64,000 bases of DNA from Microbacterium sp. ABRD28 (GTDB lineage: Bacteria; Actinomycetota; Actinomycetes; Actinomycetales; Microbacteriaceae), in NCBI RefSeq assembly GCF_003850245.1, contig NZ_CP031015.1:3038001-3102000 (forward strand), given 5' to 3'. The position numbers and the translations under genes are program-made. The notes beneath the pieces were generated by a model. That model had not been told where the DNA came from. It made no database searches and saw only the letters and a program-made list of their open reading frames with translations. This document shows positions 1 to 7,790 of this stretch, in pieces (the first letter of the stretch is position 1; every line of letters begins with the position of its first letter).

Positions 1-16
1 CTTCACGCCGGACCCG

Positions 17-940
17 TCAGTAGTGCCAGGGGTAGGGGGACCAGTCGGGGTCGCGCTTCTGCAGGAACGCGTCGCGGCCTTCGACCGCCTCGTCGGTGCC
101 GTAGGCGAGGCGCGTCGCCTCGCCCGCGAACAGCTGCTGGCCGGCGATGCCGTCGTCGACGGCATTGAAGGCGAACTTCAGCATGCGGATCGCGGTCGGA
201 GACTTCGTGAGGATGACCCGGGCCATCGACAGCGCCTCGCGCTCGAGATCGTCGTGGTCGACCACACGGTTGACCGCCCCCATCTCGTAGGCCCGCTCGG
301 CGGAGTACTCCTCGGCGAGGAAGAACACCTCCCGGGCGAACTTCTGCCCGATCTGACGGGCGAAGAACGCCGAACCGTAGCCGGCGTCGAACGACCCGAC
401 GTCGGCGTCGGTCTGCTTGAATCGGCCGTGCTCGCGGCTGGCGATCGTGAGATCGCACACCACGTGCAGCGAGTGCCCTCCACCCGCCGCCCATCCCGGC
501 ACCACCGCGATGACCACCTTCGGCATGAACCGGATGAGACGCTGCACCTCGAGGATGTGCAGTCGCCCGAGCGCCGCGCGCGCTTCGCCGGACTCATCGC
601 CGGCGTCATCCGTCCCGTCGTACTGGTAGCCGGTACGCCCGCGGATGCGCTGGTCGCCGCCCGAGCAGAACGCCCAGCCGCCGTCCTTGGGGCTCGGGCC
701 GTTGCCGGTGAGGAGCACCACGCCGATGCGCGGATCCTGCCGGGCGATGTCGAGGGCGTCGTAGAGCTCGTCGACCGTCCGCGGACGGAAGGCGTTGCGC
801 ACCTCGGGACGGTCGAATGCGATGCGCGCGATCCGCCCGTCGGTGGAGACGTGGGCGGTGATGTCGGTGTATCGCTCCGCGCCGGGGGCTGCGACCCACT
901 CGGCCGGATCGAAGAGGTCGGAGACCGCTTCGGGACTCAC
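17..940 (-). CDS. menB: 1,4-dihydroxy-2-naphthoyl-CoA synthase (MenB)
   Basis: Crotonase-fold enzyme of menaquinone synthesis; it cyclises O-succinylbenzoyl-CoA to 1,4-dihydroxy-2-naphthoyl-CoA in the cytoplasm. The 307-residue product shows the oxyanion-hole segments CSGGDQ and WAAGGGHSLH and the MenB-specific stretch DVGSFDAGYGSAF followed by QIGQKFAREVFF, which separates it from ordinary enoyl-CoA hydratases. It ends in the MenB-like YPWHY. The GTG start at 940 is chosen because it overlaps the stop of the upstream oxidoreductase as GTGA, implying translational coupling; an in-frame ATG further upstream (1024) would lie inside that gene. menC lies 2.2 kb away on the other strand, so the menaquinone genes are only loosely clustered here. 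Confidence 0.95.
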   Translation of the reverse strand: MSPEAVSDLFDPAEWVAAPGAERYTDITAHVSTDGRIARIAFDRPEVRNAFRPRTVDELYDALDIARQDPRIGVVLLTGNGPSPKDGGWAFCSGGDQRIRGRTGYQYDGTDDAGDESGEARAALGRLHILEVQRLIRFMPKVVIAVVPGWAAGGGHSLHVVCDLTIASREHGRFKQTDADVGSFDAGYGSAFFARQIGQKFAREVFFLAEEYSAERAYEMGAVNRVVDHDDLEREALSMARVILTKSPTAIRMLKFAFNAVDDGIAGQQLFAGEATRLAYGTDEAVEGRDAFLQKRDPDWSPYPWHY

Positions 941-1734
941 ACCGCGCTCCCGCTGCCGTTCTTGGCGTCGCGCCAGCGCAGCCACCCGGCGATCACGTCG
1001 TAGTCGGCCTCGGAGGGCGCCCACCCGAGGGTGAACAGCCGGACGCCGGCGTCGAAGAGAGCGTCGGCGTCGGACTGGTCGCGGCGCTGCAACTCGTTCG
1101 AGACGACGAGGTCGGTGACATCGGTCCCCTCCTTCTCAGCCCAGGTGTCGATGACACCGAGCTTGTGGCCGAGCTCGTCGGGGGTGACGAAGCTGTGCCA
1201 GATGTCGGCGTGGCGGGCGACCAGGCGCAGGGTCTTCTGCTCACCCTTGCCGCCGATCATGATCGGGATGTCACGGGTGGGTGCCGGGTTGAGCTTGCCC
1301 CACCGCGCGACCACGCGCTCGAGGCCCTCGGCGAGATCGTTCAGGCGCGAGCCGGCGGTGCCGAACTCGTAGCCGTACTCGGTGTAGTCGCGCTCGAACC
1401 AGCCCGAGCCCGTGCCGAAGATGAAGCGGCCGCCGCTGATGTGGTCGAGGGTGCGGGCCATGTCGGCCTGCAGGTCGGCGTTGCGGTAGCTGTTGCAGTT
1501 CACCAGCGAGCCGAACTCGACCCGCTCGGTCTGCTCGGCCCAGGCGCCGAGCATGGTCCACGACTCGAAGTGCAGGCCGTCGGGGTCGCCGAACAGGGGG
1601 AAGAAGTGGTCCCAGTTGAACAGGATGTCCACGCCCATCTCCTCCAGGCGGAGGACCGCGTCGCGGATCTGCGGGTAGGTGGCGTGCTGGGGCTGGATCT
1701 GCACGCCGAGGCGCACGGGAGTATCGAGAAGCAT
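937..1734 (-). CDS. LLM-class F420-dependent oxidoreductase
   Basis: Luciferase-like (TIM-barrel) flavin/F420 oxidoreductase of 265 residues; the substrate cannot be told from sequence. Family features are the N-terminal beta strand RLGVQIQPQ, the segment LDHISGGRFIFGTGSGWFE, and IPIMIGGKGEQKTLRLVARH, typical of the F420-binding LLM class. It is co-directional with menB and overlaps it by four bases, so the two are probably co-transcribed. F420 itself is actinobacterial, consistent with the host. The ATG at 1734 follows a TAGGCT hexamer by 6 nt and no Shine-Dalgarno is visible, suggesting a leaderless message. A role linked to menaquinone is inference from position only. Confidence 0.85.
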   Translation of the reverse strand: MLLDTPVRLGVQIQPQHATYPQIRDAVLRLEEMGVDILFNWDHFFPLFGDPDGLHFESWTMLGAWAEQTERVEFGSLVNCNSYRNADLQADMARTLDHISGGRFIFGTGSGWFERDYTEYGYEFGTAGSRLNDLAEGLERVVARWGKLNPAPTRDIPIMIGGKGEQKTLRLVARHADIWHSFVTPDELGHKLGVIDTWAEKEGTDVTDLVVSNELQRRDQSDADALFDAGVRLFTLGWAPSEADYDVIAGWLRWRDAKNGSGSAV

Positions 1735-1740
1735 GTCGCC

Positions 1741-1746
1741 AGCCTA
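1741..1746 (-). promoter_or_regulatory. -10 element, leaderless start of LLM oxidoreductase
   Basis: TAGGCT on the minus strand, 6 nt before the ATG at 1734; no ribosome binding site in between, so transcription probably begins at the start codon. Confidence 0.5.
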
Positions 1747-1786
1747 GAACGCGGGGCGTGGGGCCGGATCGCGGTTCGACGTCGGG

Positions 1787-2761
1787 TCACCGCCCGAGCA
1801 TCGCTCCGCCCCGCCCTCGGCGCGCCTTGAGGAAGGCGTCCACCGTGTCCCACGCCGCGATGGCGACGATCCCGAAGCCGAAGATCACCGAGAGGATGCC
1901 GGCGACATCGTCGCCGCCCTCGCCGATCACCGTAGGGAAGAACGCGGCGTTCAGCAGCCGTCCCTGCGTGAGGAGCCACACCGCCGCGGCGACGAACACG
2001 GCGTTCAGCACGAGGTTCGCCACGGCGAGCGCCGGCGTCCAGCGCCCGACGAGGTAGACGACGATCGTGAGAACAGCCTCGGCAACGGCGAGGATCACGA
2101 GGCCCGCGAACCACGTCGGCCAGAGACCGGGGTCGAGGAACGACAGCCCGCGCTCGGACGGGACGAATCCGATGGCGAGATCCCACAGCACCAGCCCCAC
2201 CCCCAGCACGAGGAACACCAGCTGCCCCACCATGTCGCCGAATCCGGCGCCGCGCGGGCGCGGCTCGGGGAGCCGGTCGAGCGACCATTCCCCGAGACCC
2301 ATGTCGGCGCGACGCTGGACGGTGCGCTCCACGATGGCGAAGACGAGGACGGTCCAGAACCCGAGGTTGACCGTCACTTGGATCAGCGTCACGACGACCG
2401 AGCCGACCAGCTCGCCGAAGCTCGCTCCGCTCAGGGTCTGGGCGAGTGCCACGCCGAAGGCGGCGCACGGCAGCACGATCGCGAGCAGCAGCTTCAGCAG
2501 CCGCCACCAGTCGAGGAAGTAGCGGGGGCCGATCAGCTGCAGCGGCCGATCGGTGTACTGGGCGGCGAGCACCTCCGGGTCGCCGAGCGAGAGCAGCACC
2601 GCCCGCTCGGCGGCAGCGGGGTCTTCGCCGCCGGCGATGCGGGCGTCGATCTGGTCGTCGATGGATCCGCGGAGTTCCGCAGCGAGATCGGGGCGCTGCG
2701 CCTCGGGCACCGTGCGCATCGCGGCGTCGATGTAGCGGTCGGTCAGGGTGGTCGTGGTCAT
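1787..2761 (-). CDS. HAAS-domain (PadR-partner) membrane protein
   Basis: A 324-residue membrane protein of unknown molecular function. Residues 1-75 form a soluble helical domain (AELRGSIDDQIDARIAGG, then LGDPEVLAAQYTDRP) typical of the HAAS / permease-prefix family that is habitually encoded next to PadR regulators. It is followed by about six hydrophobic segments from residue 90 to 310 and a short basic Gly/Arg tail. The gene starts 9 nt after the PadR stop codon, so the two form an operon. In this family arrangement the membrane protein is thought to work with its PadR partner in signalling; that is family knowledge, not shown here. Confidence 0.8.
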   Translation of the reverse strand: MTTTTLTDRYIDAAMRTVPEAQRPDLAAELRGSIDDQIDARIAGGEDPAAAERAVLLSLGDPEVLAAQYTDRPLQLIGPRYFLDWWRLLKLLLAIVLPCAAFGVALAQTLSGASFGELVGSVVVTLIQVTVNLGFWTVLVFAIVERTVQRRADMGLGEWSLDRLPEPRPRGAGFGDMVGQLVFLVLGVGLVLWDLAIGFVPSERGLSFLDPGLWPTWFAGLVILAVAEAVLTIVVYLVGRWTPALAVANLVLNAVFVAAAVWLLTQGRLLNAAFFPTVIGEGGDDVAGILSVIFGFGIVAIAAWDTVDAFLKARRGRGGAMLGR

Positions 2762-2770
2762 GGCGTGTCC

Positions 2771-3112
2771 TCAGGCGGCGGATGAAGCGGGAAGGTCGGC
2801 GATCGCGCGGGCGAGCGCCTCGAAGTCGGCGCCGAGGGCAGCGGCGAGCCGCACCCCTTCGGCGCTCGTGCGATAGAACTTGCGCGGACGTGCCTCGTCG
2901 GTATTCCACTCGCTGGTCAGGTGCCCCTGCTTCTCGAGGCGGCGCAGCAGGGGGTAGAGCGTGTTGGCGTCGACGTCGAAGCCGCGCGACTGCAGCTCCT
3001 CCAGCAGGCCGTAGCCGTACCCGGGATCCTGCAGCAGCCGCAGGCACGCCAGCACGACGGTCCCGCGACGGAGCTCCTGCAGGTGGGTGTCGAGGGCTTC
3101 GGTCTCGCTCAT
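2771..3112 (-). CDS. PadR-family transcriptional regulator
   Basis: Short (113-residue) PadR winged-helix regulator. The characteristic features are RGTVVLACLRLL (first helix), YGYGLLEELQSRGFDVDANTLYPLLRRLEKQGHLTSE split over helices 2-3 and the wing, and RKFYRTSAEG. PadR proteins usually repress their own promoter in response to small molecules or stress. It leads an operon with the HAAS membrane protein 9 nt downstream and is divergent from menC. A good sigma-70-like promoter overlapped by a short near-palindrome sits directly in front of the ATG, which points to autoregulation and a leaderless mRNA. The inducer is unknown. Confidence 0.92.
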   Translation of the reverse strand: MSETEALDTHLQELRRGTVVLACLRLLQDPGYGYGLLEELQSRGFDVDANTLYPLLRRLEKQGHLTSEWNTDEARPRKFYRTSAEGVRLAAALGADFEALARAIADLPASSAA

Positions 3113-3119
3113 GGCTCAC

Positions 3120-3149
3120 ACTGTACTGTGCATCACACACTATCGTCAA
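3120..3149 (-). promoter_or_regulatory. padR promoter with candidate operator
   Basis: On the minus strand TTGACG (3144-3149) and TACAGT (3120-3125) are separated by 18 nt, and the -10 ends 7 nt before the padR ATG. The spacer contains TGTGTGATGCACAG, an imperfect palindrome that could be the PadR binding site. The promoter fit is seen; the operator role is inferred. Confidence 0.6.
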
Positions 3150-3191
3150 TGACACGATGATGGATGCTGCGGCACCGGCCACAATGGGCGG

Positions 3192-4172
3192 ATGACACTC
3201 CCCCGGCTCGACGACGTCCTGGAACGACTGCATGTCGTGTCCCTGCCGCTCGTCACGCGCTTCCGCGGTCTCGACAGCCGCGAACTGGCCCTGATCGAGG
3301 GACCCGAGGGGTGGACGGAGTTCTCGCCCTTCGTGGAGTACGACGATCGCGAGTCGAGCGCGTGGCTCGCCGCCGCGCTGGAGTACGGCTGGTCCCCCAC
3401 TCCCCCGGCACGGCGCGACCTCATCCCGGTGAATGCGACCGTGCCGGCCGTGCCCGCGGCATCCGTCCCCGAGGTGCTCGCGCGGTTCGCCGGCTGCCGC
3501 ACCGCGAAGGTGAAGGTCGCCGACCCGGGCCAGCGCCTGGCCGACGATGTGGCCCGCGTGGCGGCCGTGCGCGAGGCGATGGGACCGGAGGGACGCATCA
3601 GGATCGACGCCAACGGCGCCTGGAACATCGACGAGGCCGAGCACGCCGTGCGGGCCATGGAGCATTACGACCTCGAATACGTCGAGCAGCCCTGCGCGAG
3701 CATCGACGAGCTCGCCGAGCTCCGGCGCCGCATCTCGCGTCTGGACATCCCCGTGGCCGCCGACGAGAGCGTGCGCAAGGCCGACGACCCACTGGCCGTC
3801 GCCCGCGCCGAGGCCGCGGACCTCCTGGTCATCAAGGCCCAGCCGCTCGGCGGGGTGTCACGCGCGCTGCGCATCGTCGCCGAGGCGGGGCTTCCCGTCG
3901 TCGTCTCCAGCGCGCTGGACTCCGCGGTCGGCCTGTCGATGGGGGCCGCCCTGGCCGCAGCGCTCCCCGAGCTCCCCTATGACTGCGGCCTGGGCACCGG
4001 GGCCCTCTTCACCGAGGACGTCTCGGACTATGTCGCCCAGGACGGAGCTCTGCGCGTGGTCCGGCCGGTTCCCGACCTCGGAGTGTTGGAGCGCCGCGCC
4101 GTCGACGCCGAGCGCCGGCAGTGGTGGGTGGAGCGCATCGCGCGCTGCCACGCCCTTCTCGCGATGGAGTGA
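3192..4172 (+). CDS. menC: o-succinylbenzoate synthase (MenC)
   Basis: Enolase-superfamily enzyme that dehydrates SHCHC to o-succinylbenzoate in menaquinone synthesis. All superfamily residues are visible: the KxK base in TAKVKVA, the metal ligands in RIRIDANGAWN, YVEQPC and AADESVR, and the opposite lysine in VIKAQPLGG. Length (326 residues) matches actinobacterial MenC. The start ATG lies 6 nt after CACAAT, a weak -10, and has no Shine-Dalgarno, in line with other leaderless starts in the window. It is convergent with the following tetR gene (17-nt gap) and shares its upstream region with the divergent padR. Confidence 0.95.
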   Translation: MTLPRLDDVLERLHVVSLPLVTRFRGLDSRELALIEGPEGWTEFSPFVEYDDRESSAWLAAALEYGWSPTPPARRDLIPVNATVPAVPAASVPEVLARFAGCRTAKVKVADPGQRLADDVARVAAVREAMGPEGRIRIDANGAWNIDEAEHAVRAMEHYDLEYVEQPCASIDELAELRRRISRLDIPVAADESVRKADDPLAVARAEAADLLVIKAQPLGGVSRALRIVAEAGLPVVVSSALDSAVGLSMGAALAAALPELPYDCGLGTGALFTEDVSDYVAQDGALRVVRPVPDLGVLERRAVDAERRQWWVERIARCHALLAME

Positions 4173-4189
4173 CGCGCCCCCGGCCGGGC

Positions 4190-4822
4190 TCAGTCGTCGA
4201 CGAGCACCAGGTGCGCGATCTGCGCGACCTCGGCACGGCAGCGCTTCTCGCGTTCGTCGTCGTCGAGACCGGCCATCACCGCGCGGACGAGCGTGGACTC
4301 CCACGACGAGATGAACAGGCGGGCAGCGTCGGCAGCCGGCACCCGGAAGCGCACCCTCGTCGAGCGTCCGATGTCGTCGATGATGCGCGCGACGCTCGCG
4401 TGCATCTCGTCCTGCTGCCGCAGGTACCCCTCGGCGAAGCGAGGGTTGCGGAGCGCGTGCATGCGGATCTCGCTCATGAGGAGCACGCCCAGCCGGTCTT
4501 CGGCGGGTCCGTCCAGCACCCGCTGCACCACCGCCTGGATGGCATCGGTGGTCACCTCGAGGTGGCCGCCGTCTTCGAGCTCGGCCACCCGCACCGCAAC
4601 CGCCTCGACGCGCGCCTCCCAGACTCGGGCCGCGAGCTCCAGGAAGAGCTCCTCTTTGCTGTCGAAGTTGGAGTAGAACGCGCCGCGGGTGAACCCGGCG
4701 CGCTCGCACACCGCCTCGACCGAGGCGGCGTCGAGGCCTGACTCAGCGAAGACCTCACCGGCGGCATCGAGCAGGCGCTGACGCGTGGCATCGCGACGGC
4801 GTGCGGGGGTGGTGCTCGTCAT
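4190..4822 (-). CDS. TetR-family regulator of the adjacent export genes
   Basis: A 210-residue TetR/AcrR repressor: N-terminal helix-turn-helix in DATRQRLLDAAGEVFAESG to CERAGFTRGAFYSNFDSKEELF, then an all-helical ligand-binding domain that I cannot assign to a known inducer. The ATG at 4822 is preferred over one seven codons upstream because GGAGGA sits 6 nt before it. It is divergent from the MMPL-YhgE pair, and the 121-bp gap contains two GATACA-type palindromes spaced by 17 bp, so it very probably represses both itself and the exporter genes. TetR-controlled MMPL genes are commonly involved in export of lipids or toxic compounds. Confidence 0.92.
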   Translation of the reverse strand: MTSTTPARRRDATRQRLLDAAGEVFAESGLDAASVEAVCERAGFTRGAFYSNFDSKEELFLELAARVWEARVEAVAVRVAELEDGGHLEVTTDAIQAVVQRVLDGPAEDRLGVLLMSEIRMHALRNPRFAEGYLRQQDEMHASVARIIDDIGRSTRVRFRVPAADAARLFISSWESTLVRAVMAGLDDDEREKRCRAEVAQIAHLVLVDD

Positions 4823-4881
4823 CGATCCTCCTTCGACTTTCACGGGAACTCCCCAGACTGGCGGTCCGGGCGCGCTTTACG

Positions 4882-4913
4882 ATACACCTGTGTATTGGAT
4901 ACAGCGCTGTATC
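4882..4913. promoter_or_regulatory. Twin palindromic operators, probable TetR sites
   Basis: Two palindromes sit between the divergent tetR and MMPL genes: ATACACCTGTGTAT at 4882-4895 (6-bp arms) and GATACAGCGCTGTATC at 4898-4913 (perfect, 16 bp). Their centres are 17 bp apart. Size, symmetry and position fit a TetR-type repressor binding as two dimers over both promoters. Confidence 0.75.
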
Positions 4914-4943
4914 GATATCTGATCCCCGTTTCCAGGAGGCGCC

Positions 4944-7790
4944 GTGTCCACACTGCTGTACGCACTCGGACGTTGGTCGTTCCGTCGGCCGTGGAAGGTG
5001 CTCGTCGCCTGGCTGCTCCTGCTCGCCCTGGCCGGCGGCGGCGCCGCCCTGTTCTCCCAGGGAACCGACAACTCCTTCTCGATCCCCGGCACCGAGGCGC
5101 AGGAAGGCCTTGAGGAGCTCAATCGCACGTTCCCGCAGGTGAGCGGCACGAGCGCGCAGCTGGTGGTGGTCGCCGCGGACGGCGACCAGATCGACGACGA
5201 GGCGTATCGCAGCGCCATCGACGACGCGGTGGCGGATTTCGCCGACCTCGACGATGTCATCGCCGTCACCGACCCCTACGACGACACCATCAGCGGCCTT
5301 GTCTCCGATGACGGCACCGCCGCCATCATCCGGATGCAGTTCGAGGGTCAGGCGACCGAGATCTCGGACGAGACCGTCTCGTCGGCCGAGGCCATCGCCG
5401 ACGAGCTCGCCGAGACTCTGCCCGCGGGGTCGCAGGCGGCTCTCGGCGGCGATCTGTTCTCCACGGCGGTGCCGACGCTGACCATCATCGAGGCGATCGG
5501 CGTGCTCATCGCCCTGTTCGTGCTGATGATCACCTTCCGCTCGATCGCCGTGGCGTGGTTCCCGCTCATCAGCGCCATCATCGGCGTCGGTCTCGCGGTC
5601 GCCCTGATCTTCGTCGCCACGGTGTTCTCGACCATCTCGTCGACGACGCCGCTCTTGGCGGTGATGCTCGGACTCGCGGTCGGCATCGACTACTCCCTCT
5701 TCATCGTCGCGCGACATCAAGATCAGGTGCGCGCCGGGATGGAACCCGAGGAGTCGGCCGCGCGCGCCACCGGCACCGCCGGCTCGGCCGTCGTCTTCGC
5801 CGGGGTGACGGTGCTGATCGCGCTCATCGGCCTGTCGTTCGCCGGCATCCCGTTCCTCACCACCATGGGGATCGCCGCGGCCGTCGCCGTCGCGATCGCC
5901 GTGGTGGTGGCACTGACCCTCACTCCGGCTCTTCTCGGCTTCGCCAAGGGGCGGGTCGTCGGCTGGAAGCGGCGACGGGCACCCAAGGCGCTGAAGGCGG
6001 ACGGCCCGAAACGCCCCAACCGCTGGGTGATGATCGTCACGCGCCGCCCCCTCCTCACCACCATCGCGGTCGTCGCGGCGCTCGGCGCGGCCGCGATTCC
6101 GGCCGCGAGCCTCACCCTCGCCCTCCCCAACGCCGGGATGCAGAGCGAGGAGAGCGAGGCCCGCCAGGCCTACGACCTCGTCGCGGAGAAGTTCGGCCCC
6201 GGGGCCAACGGCCCGCTCATCATGACCGGGACGATCGTCACCTCGACCGACCCGCTCGGCCTGATGGACGACCTCGCGGCCGAGATCGAGCAGGTGCCCG
6301 GCGTGAAGGAGGTGGCCCTGGCCACCCCCAACGAGACCGCTGACACCGGCATCATCCAGATCGTCCCCGAGACCGCTCCCGACGACCCGGCCACCGCCGA
6401 CCTCGTCCGCGAGCTGCGTGCGCAGCACGACCGGCTCCTCGATGAGTACGGCGTGGATCTGAAGGTCACCGGCTTCACGGCGGTCGCCATCGACATCTCC
6501 GACCGGCTGGGTGAGGCGCTGCTCCCCTTCGGGATCTTCGTGGTCGGGCTCTCGCTCGTCCTCCTGATGATCGTCTTCCGCTCGATCTGGGTGCCGCTGA
6601 AGGCCGCCGCCGGCTACCTCCTCTCGGTCGCCGCCGGATTCGGCGCCGTCGCGGCGGTGTTCGAGTGGGGCTGGTTCGCCGACCTGCTCCACGTCTCGCG
6701 CACCGGACCGGTGATCAGCTTCATGCCGATCATCCTCATGGGCGTGCTGTTCGGCCTGGCCATGGACTACGAGGTCTTCCTCGTCTCGCGCATGCGCGAA
6801 GACTTCGTCCATGCACGACGGCGCCTGGGCCGCAATCCTTCGCGCGACGAGCTCCGGGCGATCGCGGTCGGCGCGGTGCGCTCGGGCTTCACCGCGTCCG
6901 CCCGCGTGGTGACCGCGGCGGCGGTGATCATGTTCGCCGTGTTCGCGGCCTTCGTCCCCGAGGGGGATACGTCGATCAAGCCCATCGCGCTCGGGCTCGC
7001 CGTCGGGATCGCCGTCGACGCCTTCATCGTGCGCATGACGCTCGTGCCCGCGGTCATGACCCTGCTGGGTGAGAAGGCCTGGTGGTTCCCGAAGGCGCTC
7101 GACCGGATGCTGCCGCACTTCGACATCGAGGGTGAGGCCGTCGAGCGCGAGATCGCGCTCGAGGACTGGCCCGAGCGCGACACGACCGCCGCGGTCGTGG
7201 CCGAGGGGGTCGGCGTCGGCGACGGCGGCGAGGGCGAGGGTGGCGGTGACGTCGTGTACGCCGGCGCCTCGTTCCGGGTGGAGCCGGGGTCGACACTCAT
7301 CGTCACCTCCGATGATGCGCGCGCTGCACGCGGACTGCTCCTGACCATCGCGGGGCGCCTGGCCCCCACCGAGGGTCGCATCAAGGTCGAGGGGCACCTC
7401 CTCCCCGAGCGTGCCGCATGGGTGCGCCCACGGGTCGGTGTGGCGCTGCTGCACAACAACGACGACCCCGCGAGCGAGCTCCGCGAGGCCTTCGACGGCG
7501 GCAGCCGGGTGGTGGTGGTCGACGCGCTGGACTCGATCGAGACCCAGTCGCTCGCCGCTCGCGATCAGGCCCTCGCCGTGCTGCGGCAGAGCGGCGAGAC
7601 GACCCTCATCGTGTCGGCCAGCGACGCGGCCTTCGCCGAGCGCGCCCTCACCGAAGCAGGTCGCGCCGGGGTCACGGTGCTGTCGGTGAGCGGCCCGCCC
7701 GCGGCATCCGCACTCTCCCGCTCGTCCCGTTCTTCGCGCTCCGATGACGCAGCGTCTTCGACCTCCCCCTTCGATGAGGTGTTCTCATGA
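4944..7790 (+). CDS. MMPL-family transporter with degenerate ABC-ATPase-like C-terminal domain
   Basis: An RND-superfamily MMPL transporter of 948 residues, about 200 longer than usual. Residues 1-740 show the normal plan: TM1 near 19-40, an extracytoplasmic domain, a TM2-6 block with GLAVGIDYSLFIVARHQDQ, a second extracytoplasmic domain, and a second TM block with GLAMDYEVFLVSRMRE. After a Gly/Glu-rich linker (about 750-765), residues 770-900 read like an ABC nucleotide-binding domain: FRVEPGSTLIV, then LLLTIAGRLAPTEGRIKVEG, then VVVVDALDSI. However, the Walker A lysine loop is replaced by TSDDARAARG and the catalytic Glu after Walker B by Ala, so it should not hydrolyse ATP. The tail is Ser-rich. 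GTG start with AGGAGG 4 nt upstream. It overlaps yhgE as ATGA. Confidence 0.93.
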   Translation: MSTLLYALGRWSFRRPWKVLVAWLLLLALAGGGAALFSQGTDNSFSIPGTEAQEGLEELNRTFPQVSGTSAQLVVVAADGDQIDDEAYRSAIDDAVADFADLDDVIAVTDPYDDTISGLVSDDGTAAIIRMQFEGQATEISDETVSSAEAIADELAETLPAGSQAALGGDLFSTAVPTLTIIEAIGVLIALFVLMITFRSIAVAWFPLISAIIGVGLAVALIFVATVFSTISSTTPLLAVMLGLAVGIDYSLFIVARHQDQVRAGMEPEESAARATGTAGSAVVFAGVTVLIALIGLSFAGIPFLTTMGIAAAVAVAIAVVVALTLTPALLGFAKGRVVGWKRRRAPKALKADGPKRPNRWVMIVTRRPLLTTIAVVAALGAAAIPAASLTLALPNAGMQSEESEARQAYDLVAEKFGPGANGPLIMTGTIVTSTDPLGLMDDLAAEIEQVPGVKEVALATPNETADTGIIQIVPETAPDDPATADLVRELRAQHDRLLDEYGVDLKVTGFTAVAIDISDRLGEALLPFGIFVVGLSLVLLMIVFRSIWVPLKAAAGYLLSVAAGFGAVAAVFEWGWFADLLHVSRTGPVISFMPIILMGVLFGLAMDYEVFLVSRMREDFVHARRRLGRNPSRDELRAIAVGAVRSGFTASARVVTAAAVIMFAVFAAFVPEGDTSIKPIALGLAVGIAVDAFIVRMTLVPAVMTLLGEKAWWFPKALDRMLPHFDIEGEAVEREIALEDWPERDTTAAVVAEGVGVGDGGEGEGGGDVVYAGASFRVEPGSTLIVTSDDARAARGLLLTIAGRLAPTEGRIKVEGHLLPERAAWVRPRVGVALLHNNDDPASELREAFDGGSRVVVVDALDSIETQSLAARDQALAVLRQSGETTLIVSASDAAFAERALTEAGRAGVTVLSVSGPPAASALSRSSRSSRSDDAASSTSPFDEVFS

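Noticed and set aside
4755..7454. Open frame of about 900 codons on the minus strand, opposite the MMPL gene
   Set aside because: Rich in His, Asp, Gly and Arg with no family resemblance and no hydrophobic core. It is the expected antisense shadow of a high-GC gene whose real strand has clear MMPL motifs.
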